DNA of 64,000 nt from Plectrocnemia conspersa (GCA_009617715.1 VTFK01000191.1:1240001-1304000), one strand, 5' to 3'; shown: positions 11,794-24,440, counted from the stretch's first letter. Notes: a model not told the origin generated them from the letters alone. Numbers and translations: made by a program.

Positions 11794-13049
11794 ATATTGA
11801 CTGATGATTTTTTTTAAATTATTAGTTTGTCTTTAAAAGTTTTAATAGGTTTAATGTCAAATTATATACAGAAAAAATCTGTTTTTTATGAAATATGATA
11901 TTTTTATTACGAATAATTTTAACCATTAAAGATTATGATAAACTACTAACTATATTTTTCTGGTTTATTTCTAAGCATTACACATCTGTCCACTATATCA
12001 AAAGCCCTCTTAAATTTAAAGAATAATGCTTTAAGACTTGTAGTAGTCATCGACTATTTATTTATCAATGATATGTACTGAGTTATTTTTTTATAAATAT
12101 ATATATATATATTGCATGCATGAATTACATTCTTTTTTTTTTTTTTATTATGCACTCTAATTCAATATCATGCCTTTTATATATTCTACGTCATGGGAAT
12201 AATATATTTTTCTATGCATCTTATTATTAAATAATGCACTTCCTCCGTTCAGAAGGCAGGTGCCTTGTTTGTCAGTAAATGCAAATTTGCATGTATAGTA
12301 TGCAGCGGTTCCTCCTCCTGAGATTTCATAGTTCACGGACGAAAAGCCTTGAACGAAAACCGTCCTGGTTCAAGTAAACTAAACGAATCAACGCCATGTT
12401 ACGTGTAGAGATGGCAGAGGAGCACAACGGGTGGCGGTTTGGAAACAGCGTTTAATTAGTAATCTTGTTAGTAATCAGTTTGATAACGAGGTCTCTAGTT
12501 AAGAAATGAAGGATAACTGAGACAAGTAGGGGAATCTATCTGAATTAGCAACGAAGGCATTCGGTTTCTAGCATCCAGAGCGCATCCAGTGTACACAAAA
12601 ATTAAAAATAATATCTCAGAGGAAAATAGGCAATGTTTAGGTAAGTTGAGACTTAAATTAATTAGAAATTAATTATACTGCCCTAACATTATTAGTTCCA
12701 ACGTTAACTCTAAACCTAAATCAACTAGATCGTAGTAATTTTCAATAAAAAACAGTATAAAAATTATGATTAAGAATGGTCCAAAAAAACTATAAATATA
12801 TATAACTGATTCTTTGCTAGATACAACTAGTGTATCTTTCAACTTATCTTTCCGCTTTTATGTGTATTCAAGAATTTATATATGAGGAATCGCTCATCAC
12901 CAATCCACTTCGAAACTATAGCTCTATATTAAATTATATAGACAAACTTTCCCATTGCCTCTCCAAGGTGAACATGGCAGTAACGTAGAAAATAAATCAA
13001 ACACCATCAAGCATTTTAGAACTTTGCTCTTAAGGATTTTCTGTCATTG
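11794..13049. other. Intergenic, 3' of gene D
   Basis: No exon seen. An (AT)n run lies near 12097-12113. A less AT-rich patch at about 12240-12640 includes a perfect 14-bp palindrome ATGCAAATTTGCAT (12279-12292), which contains two overlapping POU octamer motifs. The patch could be a regulatory island or an old repeat; I cannot tell which. Confidence 0.4.
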
Positions 13050-13400
13050 CGGCCCTTAGACCGATATTTTATATTAAAAATCACGCTTAACAAAAAAAAT
13101 AAAATTTTAATATACAAACAATTAATCAGACCCATCTTAACATATGCCTGTATGGAGTAACAACAGTAATATTAACTATCTAAATTGCAAGTCATCAAAA
13201 ATAATTAATGTTTTACACTTTAAGATACCAACAGTCAAATAACATTTTTATTTTCATACCAGAAAATACTATAAAAATATTTCGCATAACCACACTAACT
13301 CACTTAATATCATGTATTGAAGACTACGACAAAAATAACTTTAAATTCAAATACAAGCACATATTGCTTTAAATGTTATTGAACACATATCAATGGTTTC
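13050..13400 (+). mobile_element. Jockey-type non-LTR retrotransposon remnant (end of reverse transcriptase)
   Basis: At 13080-13160 one frame reads NKKNKILIYKQLIRPILTYA, typical of the C-terminal thumb of Jockey-clade reverse transcriptases, where a K-L-L-Y-K..I-R-P-I-L-T-Y-A pattern is followed by a W-G and then LQ.IQN. Here LQVIKN follows after several stops, at 13185-13205. Stops and frameshifts occur throughout, so it is dead. Neither the 5' part nor a clear poly(A) tail is found. Confidence 0.55.
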
Positions 13401-13854
13401 AGATCTAGCATCTTAGCACTTATTACATATATAAGTTTTTCTTCTATTTTTTCCCTTTTAATTGTAACAGTTTTTTTTTTAGTATTTTTCATTAAACTAT
13501 AACCACCAATGTCTTTACAAAATTGTAAACATAAAAATGTTTATAAATCAAAAAAAAATATTGTATTATAATAATAAGTTTGTTTGTATAATTAAATTCA
13601 AATTAAAAACAGAAATTGACTTTCCCTTTTATCAATATGTGCAATTACTTTCAAAAAATATTATTTTATTTGACTGATCTTAATAAATATGTTTACTAAA
13701 AGGTTTTAAGATATATGTTAATAAACTTCGAAATCCTGAATAACTAAAAAACGTGCAAGTATTGCTCCATCAATACAATGGCCTCCACATATTTATATAA
13801 CATTATTTTATTTAATGTAAACAACATAGTTTCATTATAAATTTATTAAAATAT

Positions 13855-14345
13855 AGATGTCACGTTTATTAAAAAATAAAAAATATTATTATATCGATCA
13901 ATTTATTAAATATATCTGTAAACAGATGTCTCTACACATTAAAATATATTATAATTTAATTTTAATATTTATGATTTTTTTTCTCTCATATCTATTTATA
14001 AGTTTTTGTAAATTCATAGCTTATTATATATGTTTTAAGTAATATGTTTTGTTTTTAACCATCGTGACGCATTGGGGTAAGCTTATACGTCACGATAGTA
14101 TTAATTTAAATTAAATAAATTAATAAAAAATAATTATCTTAAAATTTTATTTATCATATTTAATGAGTATTTTTTCGAATCAGACTTTCTTCGTAATAAT
14201 ATGAATTTGAAATAAGGCTGAATAAACAATACTGTTAGTTTATAATTAAAACATCTGTAGGGGGCCCATTTATATATTTTTATATTTAACTTTATTATGG
14301 CCAAAACTAGACGGCACTCTGGTAACACTGGCGTGATGGACACAT
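13855..14345 (-). repeat. Dispersed repeat, copy 1 (related to 19693-19900 and 32839-33215)
   Basis: Three pieces match elsewhere. Bases 13855-14000 and 14190-14240 resemble 19693-19810 and 19850-19890 in the same orientation. Bases 14262-14345 match 32839-32920 in reverse complement. An imperfect hairpin at 14060-14097 (CATCGTGACG / CGTCACGATA) recurs in part at 33185-33215. This suggests an old nonautonomous element; no coding remnant is seen. Confidence 0.55.
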
Positions 14346-14629
14346 ATTCTCTTGGCGACTTCGGCGGGCTCATACGCTTAAAATTTAACATTCAAATATT
14401 ATATTCAATAAAATACTACTGCAGCGGCTCAATTTGTGTCTAATTGCCACACATCACCCCTTCTGCTGCCAAACATCATTTATCGGAGCAAGTGTTTTAT
14501 TGTCGTTAATATAACTATACCATAAATAATAAACAGGAACGCGAACGTTTGTCTCATTATTTTTATTTAACTGTGTCATCCGGCTTCGTGCGTTTCAATA
14601 CACACCAAATTAATTTTATATTAATCATT
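14346..14629. other. Intergenic, nothing recognised
   Basis: No gene, RNA or repeat identified between the dispersed repeat and the GC-richer island. Confidence 0.4.
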
Positions 14630-15220
14630 TTAAGTTGTCCCATAGCGAATCCGGGTGACACAGCAGGTATTACATAATATCAAAACGTCTAGTAGTTAAC
14701 GAGATTTTTACCGAGTCTCGCAAATCCTTCGCTCAAATCCCCATTATTGCTATTCAAACATTTGCTTGAAGAACTCGGTCCAAACAAAATATTCCAGCGT
14801 TTACGCGAGCAAATCATCTTTTCCTCTCCTTTACTCTCATTTTTTATTTGCTCACCCTTAATGCGAAGTTGATTAGGTCACCGCGTGGTGAAAGTGCGAA
14901 GAAATTGGATTTTGTCTCGCCGTAATTATTTTCCGGCCATATTGCCGACTGCGATGTTATTATCAACAACAAGCGGAGGTTGTCTTTTTAATGAAGATGT
15001 AATGAATTAATTAAAAGATACCGGAGGAAATGCAAACTCTGTAAAGGCGGTGGGATGAGGTGACAAGAACAAAGACGTCTTATACACTACCTACCCCCAA
15101 ACCGGGAATGTTAATTGTGTTATATAGAAGTCATCTTCTAAACCCGTCCGCTGCTCAATATTGCGCGAGCCTGGCCATATTCGAGTTTTAATTAGAAAAG
15201 GGCTGCAAAAAGAAAGACTC
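14630..15220. other. GC-richer noncoding island, possible regulatory region
   Basis: This stretch is clearly less AT-rich than its flanks, has no sustained reading frame, and contains CGTAATTA-type homeodomain-like cores. In compact insect loci such islands are often conserved enhancers, but old transposon DNA can look the same. The call is inference from base composition. Confidence 0.35.
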
Positions 15221-16989
15221 CGCGTACTTACATTATTATTTTAATGGTCGTTGAAATTCATAACTCCAAAAACTTTGACACTAACTAGAATATATAATTG
15301 ATTTTAATTTGGAAACACAAAAGACGTGCCAAAAGCACTGTATAAAAAAAATGGTTGGATAATAGTAATGTGGTATGAATCTTGAACCAAATATTAGGTT
15401 TCCAATACTTTTCATGCGATCCAAAAACAAAAATAATATATTCATATATTGAAAGCTTAAGTAAAAAAAATTCCACACATGGATTCCTAAATTTAACCTG
15501 CTAAGCTAAACAACTGTCTATTGACGACTATATTACTAGTAAAAGACATTCATTACTTTTACACATTTATTTTTTACATACCACCTTTGCAATGATCGTC
15601 ATACAACTGTCCTAAATTTGAATAAGCTTTAGTATAATAAAATATAATCATATAAAAACATAGATTCTAGTTTCGCTTAAAATCATGGATCGGGAAGGAG
15701 GTAAATCGTTAATCTCCTCCCATTTCCCCAATCATATATGTTTAAGGCAGACTTAACTTCCACTTCTACTCTGGACTTTTACTTATAATTCCTACTTCGC
15801 TTTCGATTTAAAAAGACAAGAGTTATCCTTCAGCGAAGCTTATGCTATAATAAAAGACGACCCAATATAAGCTTCAATTTTTACTTACATCGCTCAAGTA
15901 CTAAATAAAGATCGACTCTAATATTTATTATCACTATCGTGATATACCACAGCTTTTTGTGTTCATAATATTACTTTTGATTTGATAAGAATTTATTTGT
16001 AAAACTTTCTAGTTTTAGTATTTTTGGTCAAAACAAGAAGTTCAATATATTGTGTATCTGTGAGCCATATCGTAGAGTAAAAATTACACGAAAAAGTACA
16101 CTACACTGCATACTTTATTTTTATTTAGTGGTTGAGTTAATTTTAAAACATTGAAATATAATGGTTGCTCAAGACAATACTTAGGACCAAAATTCAAATT
16201 ACAATTTCGCCACTACTGTTTTATTTTTGCACGTGCGCATTTGATAAATATGCAGTTGATAGCACATTCTTGACCCTTCCCATGTTACTGTGTGAGTTTG
16301 CGCACTACGTAAACGACTATTTTAGAAATTTGAATTATAAGCTAATGTCATTTAAAATCAAGTTCGCAACTTAGCTAAACAATAATAAGACGAAGTATTT
16401 TATAACATTAAAGATAAATTTGTAACTTTGCTAAGCAATAATAATAAATGCCATCTGTTACAACTCCTTTGATAAATATGACACGGAAAATTAATTTATT
16501 TTACCTGACTGCCCCCTTGTATATTTGTTTCAATATTTACCTATTATAAGTCATTGATTATGTTGTAGCGCATTTTAGGTGTTTGAATACCCGCTTTCTT
16601 AAAATCATATTTGCTATACTGCTATATTTTATATAATTGTTCCAAGACGTTCACTTCAAAATTGAAACTCTATACGTTTAATTTGTTACTCTGTAAATTG
16701 TAGTGCTCTGTATAAATGATTTATACAGGTAAGCAAAGGAAATATATTTAATTATAATTAATAAAAATAAAAATTGAGTTTGCTCGATTTATTCGCTTAG
16801 TTTTGAGGTATTGAATTATTTTGTTTTTAACTGTCAACCAATCAAAAATCAGCATATAAATATAAAACACGATGTCTGGTAGCAATGTGACAGTTGTTTA
16901 TAAAAATAATTTTCATTAATTTTTCATGTGCGTTGTTCGATTTGGTTGAATATAAATAAATATTTGGTTTGTAAGTTAACTATATATAC
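15221..16989. other. Intergenic, nothing recognised
   Basis: AT-rich sequence without exons or RNA genes on either strand. A weak direct repeat with a roughly 65-bp period (about 16365 and 16430, sharing AAGCAATAATAA-like words) is the only pattern noted. Confidence 0.4.
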
Positions 16990-16997
16990 ACAGGTAC

Positions 16998-17160
16998 CAG
17001 TGGCGTGCCGTCCATACATGCTGTAGATTGAAAACGTTAATCGCATGTATGGTTGATGGCGAGCGACTCGGCCGTTACACATGCTCGTGTTTATAGTCGA
17101 TCAACCGTACATGGGAGTTGACGTTTTGAATCTACCGCATGTATAGACGGCACGCCCCTG
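16998..17160 (+). mobile_element. Fold-back hAT-type MITE, copy 1 (163 bp)
   Basis: The element begins CAGTGGCGTGCC and ends GGCACGCCCCTG. Its arms are long inverted repeats containing a TCTACCGCATGTAT-like word, around a short unpaired middle. The flanking 8-mers ACAGGTAC and ATAGATAC match at 6 of 8 positions, which fits the 8-bp target duplications of hAT transposons. A same-length copy lies at 22857-23019, with its middle in the opposite orientation. There is no coding capacity, so mobility would depend on a transposase elsewhere. Confidence 0.85.
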
Positions 17161-17168
17161 ATAGATAC

Positions 17169-19512
17169 GTTTAAACTATGAAAGTGAAATATATACATAA
17201 TGCGTGAAAGGACTAAAAGTATAGATTGATTAAACTAAGCAATAATAAAACAATCTTTGTAATAAGATCTTCAAATTTTCAGTTCCGTCTACGGTCTTCG
17301 AGACAAAAAGTGAGTGCTTGATTTGCAATACATTAACATTATCATTGCTTCTGAAAAAAATAATAAAAGTCATTTAGTCACAAAACAGAGTTTTATACAA
17401 TAGTTAATAATATAAAGAAACATTATATTTCTATATATAATAGTCCCAAGACGTTGGACGTGAGAATATGAATGGTCAAATTCAAGTTATTCATTTAGAG
17501 CAAACTTACTATATTCTTTATAAAAAAATACTTGCAGGTAATATGTGAAGTGAAGTATATGGTAGATATTGACAACCAAATGTAGACAACCAAAAGAACA
17601 AAAATAAAGTAACACCAGACGAATTGTCCAGAATAACCATTTAATTTGAGATTAAAGTGTTAATGTATATACATATAACATATGCTATTATGTTGATCAT
17701 ATAAATCATTGGGGTAATAGAACATGTTGCAGAATGAACTTGCATATACCAATGATTCTTCTCTAATATTTGTACCTACAACAATAATAATAGTTTTGTT
17801 ATATCCAACTTTGTATATTTTCATATAACGATATCCTTAAATGTAGTTTTTTTCTTTCTATATTCTGACATATCGATCCTGTCGACAGATCTGCGGTGAC
17901 AGATAGGTTAGATTTTTTGGTTCTAGCATCTGTTTTAACGGCCATTAGATTTCAACATTTACGGATATTAGATAACTCAATTGCAATATTGCTTTAATAT
18001 TTAAAAAAAGGAAATATATATTTTTAACTAATAAATAATCATAAAAAAATTAAAAATAGTAATTATGATAAAATTACATATTTCCTAAATATAAAATACT
18101 ACATTTTCGCTGATAATCACCAATTAAAAAGTAACTTATAATGTGAGATTCCACAAGCGTCAACATAACAGTATTCTATTTATTAATATTTGAATTAACG
18201 GTATATGTTTGGGCGTGCGCACTGATGCACCTGTTATAACAATATGCTAAAACGCAAATGCATCGTTAGCAAGGCTATTGCGATATCTGGCATAGTACCC
18301 ATTGAAAAATCAACCGATGATTAACACAAGCAATAAACCATGTTGGTGAATTAAAATAACAGCTGATCTAACCTAACTCTTATATTATTATTATGATGTA
18401 TGATTATTTTTCTAAAAATCCCATAATTAATATTCAATATATATGTACATATATATATATTAGGTATTTAAAAACGCGATTTCTTCACAATAGCTTTCTA
18501 ATACAAAAGTACTGAGTAGAAATTAATTTAACGATTCTTTTTATAATGTTTTATGTAGTTATTTTAATAATAACCGTTTATTTTTGTTAATTACAAGCTA
18601 GTTTTATATTTATGCGCAGTATTGATTGAGAAAATTTATAAATAATTAGTTAATTATTTTTTATAAATAAGAATTATATATGACGGGATAAACACAATCA
18701 ACAACTACTAAGTAAATTAGTAACATCCAACATATTAATTGTAAACTCAAATTGTATATATGTACGCCTAATTGGCAAATAACTGTTTTTCGACTTCCTA
18801 CATACGACAAAATACTTACTAGTGCACTCATAATTTAAAGTTTTGTTTATATTGTCAACTGCCAAATAATTTCAGACATTTTATAGCAATATATATATCG
18901 CTTGTATAAATATATATCTATGAGTAAAAATGTATTTAGACTTCATTAATGAAAATATAACTTTACTGAAAAATACGGAGGCGGTCATTTAGTTGATGTT
19001 ATTATTCATAATTAATGATGTTTAATTAATATTAAAAAATCTAAAGATATCTTTAAATTTATAGTTTTTTTATATGTTCGAAATCTGTTAGATCATTTTA
19101 TATATGATATTCTACAGCATGAACAATGTGTCGCAAAAATCTATCGTACAACTGAAATACTACTCTCGATTAAAATAAAACATTCAGCCAAATTAATCCT
19201 AGCGACGTTATAGACCTATAAAAGAACACAAAATAATAAATATATGGCAATTGATTCGTAAACATCAACTTCACGATTCGGAATTTAATGGTCTCAAAAT
19301 ATATTGTCTAAATATTGAGTTGAATTAAAAACACAGGCACAGACTGGTCAAAAAATTGTTTATAAAATCCATCAATGGATTTTTCGAAATGACATTTATT
19401 TTAGATGTCTCGGTTTAGAGTTTCATAAATAAGGTAAGTCTAATTATGTTATAATAATTTAAAAAAATAGTTGACTCGATGGATATTATTAAATATAAGA
19501 CTACATGCTACC
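17169..19512. other. Intergenic, nothing recognised
   Basis: Very AT-rich, with short ATAT runs (about 18437-18460). A slightly GC-richer patch at 18205-18330 shows no open frame. No RNA gene before the tRNA at 19513. Confidence 0.4.
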
Positions 19513-19585
19513 GGGGGCGTAGCTCAGATGGTAGAGCGCTCGCTTAGCATGTGAGAGGTACCGGGATCGATGCCCGGCGCCTCCA
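19513..19585 (+). tRNA. tRNA-Ala (anticodon AGC)
   Basis: A complete 73-nt cloverleaf. The acceptor stem pairs GGGGGCG with CGCCTCC and includes G3-U70, the universal alanine identity pair. The D stem is GCTC/GAGC. The anticodon stem is CTCGC/GTGAG around TTAGCAT, with the AGC anticodon at 19546-19548. The T stem is CCGGG/CCCGG with loop ATCGATG; A instead of T at position 54 is, as I recall, usual in insect tRNA-Ala. The discriminator base is A and no CCA is encoded. A pol III terminator TTTT follows at 19591. No intron. It decodes GCU, and through inosine GCC. Confidence 0.97.
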
Positions 19586-19692
19586 AACTGTTTTATTATT
19601 TTTACTAGTGGATATTTTATAAAAAAGGCTATTTTTTTAATTAATTATATTTGTAATTGATTGATTTAAAAAAAATGTTTTTTTTTAGTATT
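19586..19692. terminator. RNA polymerase III terminator region of tRNA-Ala
   Basis: T-runs at 19591-19594 and 19598-19602 lie within 20 bases of the tRNA 3' end, as expected for pol III termination. The rest of the stretch is AT-rich filler. Confidence 0.7.
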
Positions 19693-19900
19693 AGTAGATG
19701 TCGTGATTTTAAAAAATATATATATCGATTAATTTAATAAATAGATCTTTCGTCAGATGTCTCTGTTTATTAAAATAAATATTCTATTTTTATCATTATT
19801 CCGATAGATAATTATAATAAAAGATAATTATCGCAAAACAGTATATTTTCGTAGTAAATTGAATTTATAATAAGGCAAAATATATTCAATATTTAAAAAT
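19693..19900 (+). repeat. Dispersed repeat, copy 2 (related to 13855-14240)
   Basis: Shared words with copy 1, in the same order, include TAGATGTC, ATATATCGAT, CAGATGTCTCT, a TTCGTA-TAAT core and GAATTT...AATAAGGC. Identity is moderate with many small gaps, so the copies are old. No coding content. Confidence 0.45.
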
Positions 19901-19943
19901 ATGGATATCACTAGCAATTATTTTTATATTAAACCATGTATGT

Positions 19944-20890
19944 CAAGGGCTCCCAACCTTTTGGTTGGGAGGCTGGAAGCTACTATTTATCTTAATTTTC
20001 ATGGCGATCGACTTATAACAAGAATCTTAGAATTTTTGTTGTTGCTTTGTTTAGTTCTTCCGAGTTATAAATATTCATTTATAAAGCTATAAATATTAAT
20101 TTATAAAAATAACTATCATTAAATATCTGCAAAAACAAGATAATTTAAATATTGTCGTAATTTGTTATACATAATAAATATATGGGGAAGGAAAAATATT
20201 CTTTTGATTAACTCAAATATATTTCATTATATACATATGTGTATATAATTAGTGAGATCGTTGACATTATAAACCATTAGCAATCTTCAAATAATTCGGT
20301 TTATAATCACATGTAGCAAAACGCCAACAGTTATCAAGGTGATCATCTGTTAAATGTGTTTGATATTTGGATTTAATAAATTTCAAATGAGACAATGAAG
20401 ATTCACATAAAAATGTGCTTTCAAAACATGATACAATTCGAATTTTAAATGTGAGTATTTTTCTGGATTCTGTTCTTTCCATATATCAAAATATTTCAAT
20501 GGTGCCAACGTAACGACATTTTGCAATTCAATCAACTGTAATTCGAAATTACTCAGTTCTATTGAAAAAATTAATACAATGGTTTGAGGTTTTAAATGAA
20601 ATAAAATTTAGAAAATCATTATTTTTTCCTGCACAATGCAAGAAACCCATTTTTGTTACTAAGGTGCATCATCTGTTGTAATAAAAAATTTTGTATTGGT
20701 AATTTTTCATTTATTATGAAGAGTTTAAAAACGTTAAAATATCTTCTCCAATCATAAGAACTATTTTCAATATTTTTTTTTTGATTGTTGATTGCTTGAT
20801 ACAGGTTGTTTTTTTCTTGAAATACTTGTTCTTGCAAATGTTGTTCTACTTTTGTCGGTACTCTTCCTTTTTATCTTAGCAACCAATGAC
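19944..20890 (-). mobile_element. hAT transposon remnant with broken transposase (ZBED/GTF2IRD2-like C-terminus)
   Basis: Read on the - strand, 20267-20440 encodes FESTFLCESSLSHLKFIKSK followed by a YQTHLTDDHL stretch. This is the hAT C-terminal dimerisation signature (F-x-S-T-x-x-C-E-x-x-F/L-S ... K-S-K-x-x-x-x-L-T-D-x-H-L). The upstream part, LSNFELQLIELQN...YFDIWKEQNPEKYSHL at about 20425-20560, lies in another frame, so there is a frameshift near 20425. Further - strand fragments extend to about 20840. The low-coordinate end at 19944 reads CAAGGGCTCCCAACC with a perfect 9-bp hairpin (19950-19958/19963-19971), similar to hAT termini (CAGGG). The other terminus was not found. The element is dead. 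Confidence 0.7.
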
Positions 20891-22599
20891 GGTGGCTGAC
20901 ATAAAGGAAGAGTTACCAATTTTTTCTTTGTACGATAAATCTAGATTTTAGATTTTTAGATTTATTGTATATTTAGATTTATTTGAATAGCCTTTTTGTT
21001 TTTTTTTTTATATGATTTATTAATTAATATCCTATTTATTTCTCGCACTAAAAGGTAATATAAGTTACGGAATTATCTCAATTAAAAATATTACTGTAAA
21101 ACAAATACATATGAACGTAAAAATAGCTCCCCTACCTAAGCTGAGAAATGCGAGTGTAAAATATGTGAACACTTCTAATACATATACCTTCGTATGCATG
21201 TTTTCTTGCAATTACCTTTATTTTTGCAAAAAACTTTATATACCTTATTTTTATTGATTTTGTGCATATCCGTACAAAAAACGCGTATGAATCCCATTTT
21301 GTATTTTCTAATCCCCGAGTACACGCTTCCAATTAATACGCTCCCTATCTAGCGTGTTATTGGGGAGTCTACTATAGTACTGTATCACTGAAACATTTAC
21401 TGTGGATAAGGAATGTTGAAGAAAGTGTGCTGTAATAAAGTGTAATGTAATAAAGCCGATGTCATAATAATACAAGAAGTCCATTATCATTATGTTTTTG
21501 TAAAAACTAGAAAAATTACATAAGTACCGTTGTTAAAAAATAAAAACAGGGCCATAAAAAGGGTAATTTACTTTGATCATTAAACCACTACGTTAACAGA
21601 GAAGCATGTTTTTATAAAACCAATTTGTCCTACGACCAGATATTATTTTTCTCATCTAAGTTAGTAAATTGAAGACCTTATATGTCTACTTTTCAAAATG
21701 TATTTTATTGTCGAATTGCATAGTGCTGGGCGTTCTCTACAAGCTCCATAAAGAAAAAAATTGTAAAACAAGCATTGTCACAAAAAAATGAAAGCAAAAC
21801 TTAGCGACCGGAGGATTGAACAACTCATAAAACAAAACCGCCGCAAAAACACAAGAGCAAATACATCATTTACAGTCTAAATCGTTAACATTTTCATCAG
21901 ATGTATCATTAGAATTGTGATACATCCGATGATACATCTATTCCTTAGAAACTTGTTGTTTTTCAAATTAAGTTTTCTATTGGGATCGATCGGTTAGGAA
22001 CCCTTGATATATGTATACTGTATTGTTGGTTTATTATTTAAAAATCATTTATTTTTTTATAAGTTTTCTTAATAAATGATTGTTGTGTTTTTGGAAATAA
22101 TATAAATGTCATCCATCTTCGCACGAAGTAATCAAAAATAAGGTAAATGATACCAAGATACGTATTCGAGACAATCAAATTTGTTGTTTATATTTATTGA
22201 CCACAAACGGACTCATAATCATAATGTAGACAACTATTAAAACATTTTTTTAATTAAAAGCGTGACTGATTACATTTAGTTTGCATAATTTCTTTATTGC
22301 AAAAAGCATTTTAATTATTGGCAATTATTTTTTAAAATATCTCAGTATCTTTATGTCTAAAAAATGTGTTTTACACATAATTTTGATCGTAGAAAGTATT
22401 ATATTTTAGTATAATATATTAAACCAACATTTCCCCCATGTAGTATGAAACTTGTGACAATGTGCTAAAGCTTTTAGAGACCATGCACTCTCGGATAGAG
22501 AAAATATTACACATAAAACTAAGAAAACAGCAATTTATTACGTTACACACAGTGCATTGGTGTAAAAAAAGACAAGCGACTTCAGTGTGGTATGCGAGG
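20891..22599. other. Intergenic, nothing recognised
   Basis: No supported gene. Short open stretches at 21132-21490 (- strand) show no family resemblance and no splice context. A small inverted word (AGATGTATC / GATACATC) is near 21900-21945. Confidence 0.4.
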
Positions 22600-22689
22600 G
22601 AATCCGTACGTTATATTAAATAAAGTCTTCTTTTATATCTACACTTGGACCACCGATATAATGCCATGATTCTGATCTGATAAAATGCT

Positions 22690-22850
22690 TTGTGCTGATC
22701 TGCAAAATAATTATTTACAGCTTATTCTGTAGACGTGAATACAGGGTTTCTCTTTTAGTTGTTTTTTGAATTTATTAAATAGAAAAAGTCTAACAAGGGT
22801 TAGATCTGGTAAACAGGAAGATTGAGGTAACAATTTGTACCGAACTAGGT
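22690..22850 (-). mobile_element. Mariner-like transposase fragment
   Basis: On the - strand, 22760-22830 reads LPDLTLVRLFLFNKFKKQLK. This matches the mariner motif S-P-D-L-A-P-x-D-x-x-L-F-x-x-L-K-K that follows the last catalytic aspartate. The remainder is too decayed to follow. A hAT-type MITE sits 7 bp beyond this fragment, on the side where the upstream part of the transposase should be, so the MITE probably inserted into the older mariner. Confidence 0.45.
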
Positions 22851-22856
22851 GCCAAC

Positions 22857-23019
22857 CAGTGGCGTGCCGTCCATACATGCGGTAGATTCAAAACGTCAAC
22901 CCGCATGTACAGTTGATCGACTATAAACACGAGCACGTGTAACGGCCGAGTCGCTCGCCTTCAACCGTACATGCGGTTGACGTTTTGAATCTACCGCATG
23001 TATGGACGGCACGCCACTG
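22857..23019 (-). mobile_element. Fold-back hAT-type MITE, copy 2 (163 bp)
   Basis: Begins CAGTGGCGTGCC and ends GGCACGCCACTG, the perfect terminal complement. It is flanked by GTGCCAAC and GTGTCAAC, an 8-bp target duplication matching at 7 of 8. Both arms carry the CATACATGCGGTAGATTC word or its complement and could pair over roughly 45 bp. The central block containing AACGGCCGAGTCGCTCGCC is inverted relative to copy 1. The better-preserved arms and target duplication suggest it is younger than copy 1. Confidence 0.9.
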
Positions 23020-23027
23020 GTGTCAAC

Positions 23028-24390
23028 GTGTTTGTTCTTATACAAAGCAAGGTTTTTTAGTTATATATTATTGTGAAACAATTTTTGAGTCACTTACTGT
23101 TTATGGAATTACTATAAATACACGACGTTCTTTTGGCTGTGCCAGACGGTTTTTCAAGATTCAGTCGATGTTTGGCTAAGCTCGGCCTAATATAAATTTG
23201 GATGAGCTCTCGTGTGTCCGGAGTAACTGGTAACAGCTATTGAGCAAGACTTTTGTTGGAAGTGTATTTTATTAAAAGTGAATGAATTTCGTTATGTATG
23301 CGCCTATATACGCTTGATCAAGATAAAGGAGGTTACTTTCTCTATTTCTCATCTTCGCCTTTACAGTCTGGACACAACTATCATGTGACGCTATCACTCA
23401 TTAACACAAACATCTCTTTACGAGCTGTAGATAAACATTCTTGCAATATGACTATCTTCTTTTAAACCAAATAAACATCAAAATCCAAGTCGCGGCTCGT
23501 GGCTAATGCATCGAGTTTGTAACTACTACGTTAAAATTAACAGTTATTATAAATTATTCTATTTAATCCCGGGTTGATTGGCAATTTGTATTCACGTTGG
23601 GAATTTGTGCCAATACTGAAAAATGTACTTAGTGTGTGTTACATGTACGAGATTGCTACTGCACAAATATTTATGCATGATGAAAGGTGAAAATTGAAAA
23701 AGAGAACGAATGGGAAATTTAACGAATTTGAATAAATGTGAATACATATTTTTATATTTAAAAAATGTAATCATGCACTTTATTGTTTTAAATATAAAAT
23801 TAAGTTTACAATGTAATGTGTGAAGTTGATAAAATTGATCTTTGGATATCATATCTTTTAGAGCAAAGCATATTTTTGTTATAAATTTAAACGAATAAAA
23901 AACTAATATTCATTCATTTTATTGTATATTATATATTTTAATATTTTGTATTATTCTTTTGTTTATATGTATATAGTAGTATTATTGTTGTATATGTGAT
24001 GTCTAGAACCAGTGTCAGATATGTTTATTATATATGTTTTTTCATACACATGAAAGCAATCTCATGAAATTGGACCATTATTTTTATTTTATGTAAACAT
24101 GTGCAATATTGATTATAAATTGTATACGTATCTATTCTCGCCGTAGTACTGCAACACGTAGCCTCCAAGTTGTACTGAAGTTCGCGTTGAACTCTCGGGA
24201 ATCGGAGAGACTGATTGAACGATTGATGTGGGAACGGCCGTTTCTTTAGCTTTCTATTTGGCGTAGCTCCGCTTAGTACGAGATAAGCTTACATCTTATT
24301 TATTATAACCTTAAAGTGATGTGTCTGATGTTCTGACTTGTATACCAGTGAAAATTGAAAAAAATTGTGTTTGTTATTCTGATTAATCAC
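23028..24390. other. Intergenic, nothing recognised
   Basis: Parts at 23030-23480 and 24130-24290 are less AT-rich and may be decayed transposon DNA, but I recognise no domain. No RNA genes. Confidence 0.4.
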
Positions 24391-24391
24391 T

Positions 24392-24440
24392 ATGATTCGG
24401 GACTAAACCAGACTCTTTGTCTGGTTTAGCCCCGAATCAT
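24392..24440. repeat. Hairpin, 22-bp arms
   Basis: Bases 24392-24413 and 24419-24440 are reverse complements over 22 bp with one mismatch, around the loop TCTTT. A second, 8-bp palindromic pair (GTCTAATA/TATTAGAC) follows at 24456-24478. It could be a terminus of a DNA element, or form a stem if transcribed. Confidence 0.8.

Noticed and set aside
20619..20837. 72-codon - strand open frame as an independent gene
   Set aside because: It sits within the decayed hAT transposase remnant and is a fragment, not a host gene.
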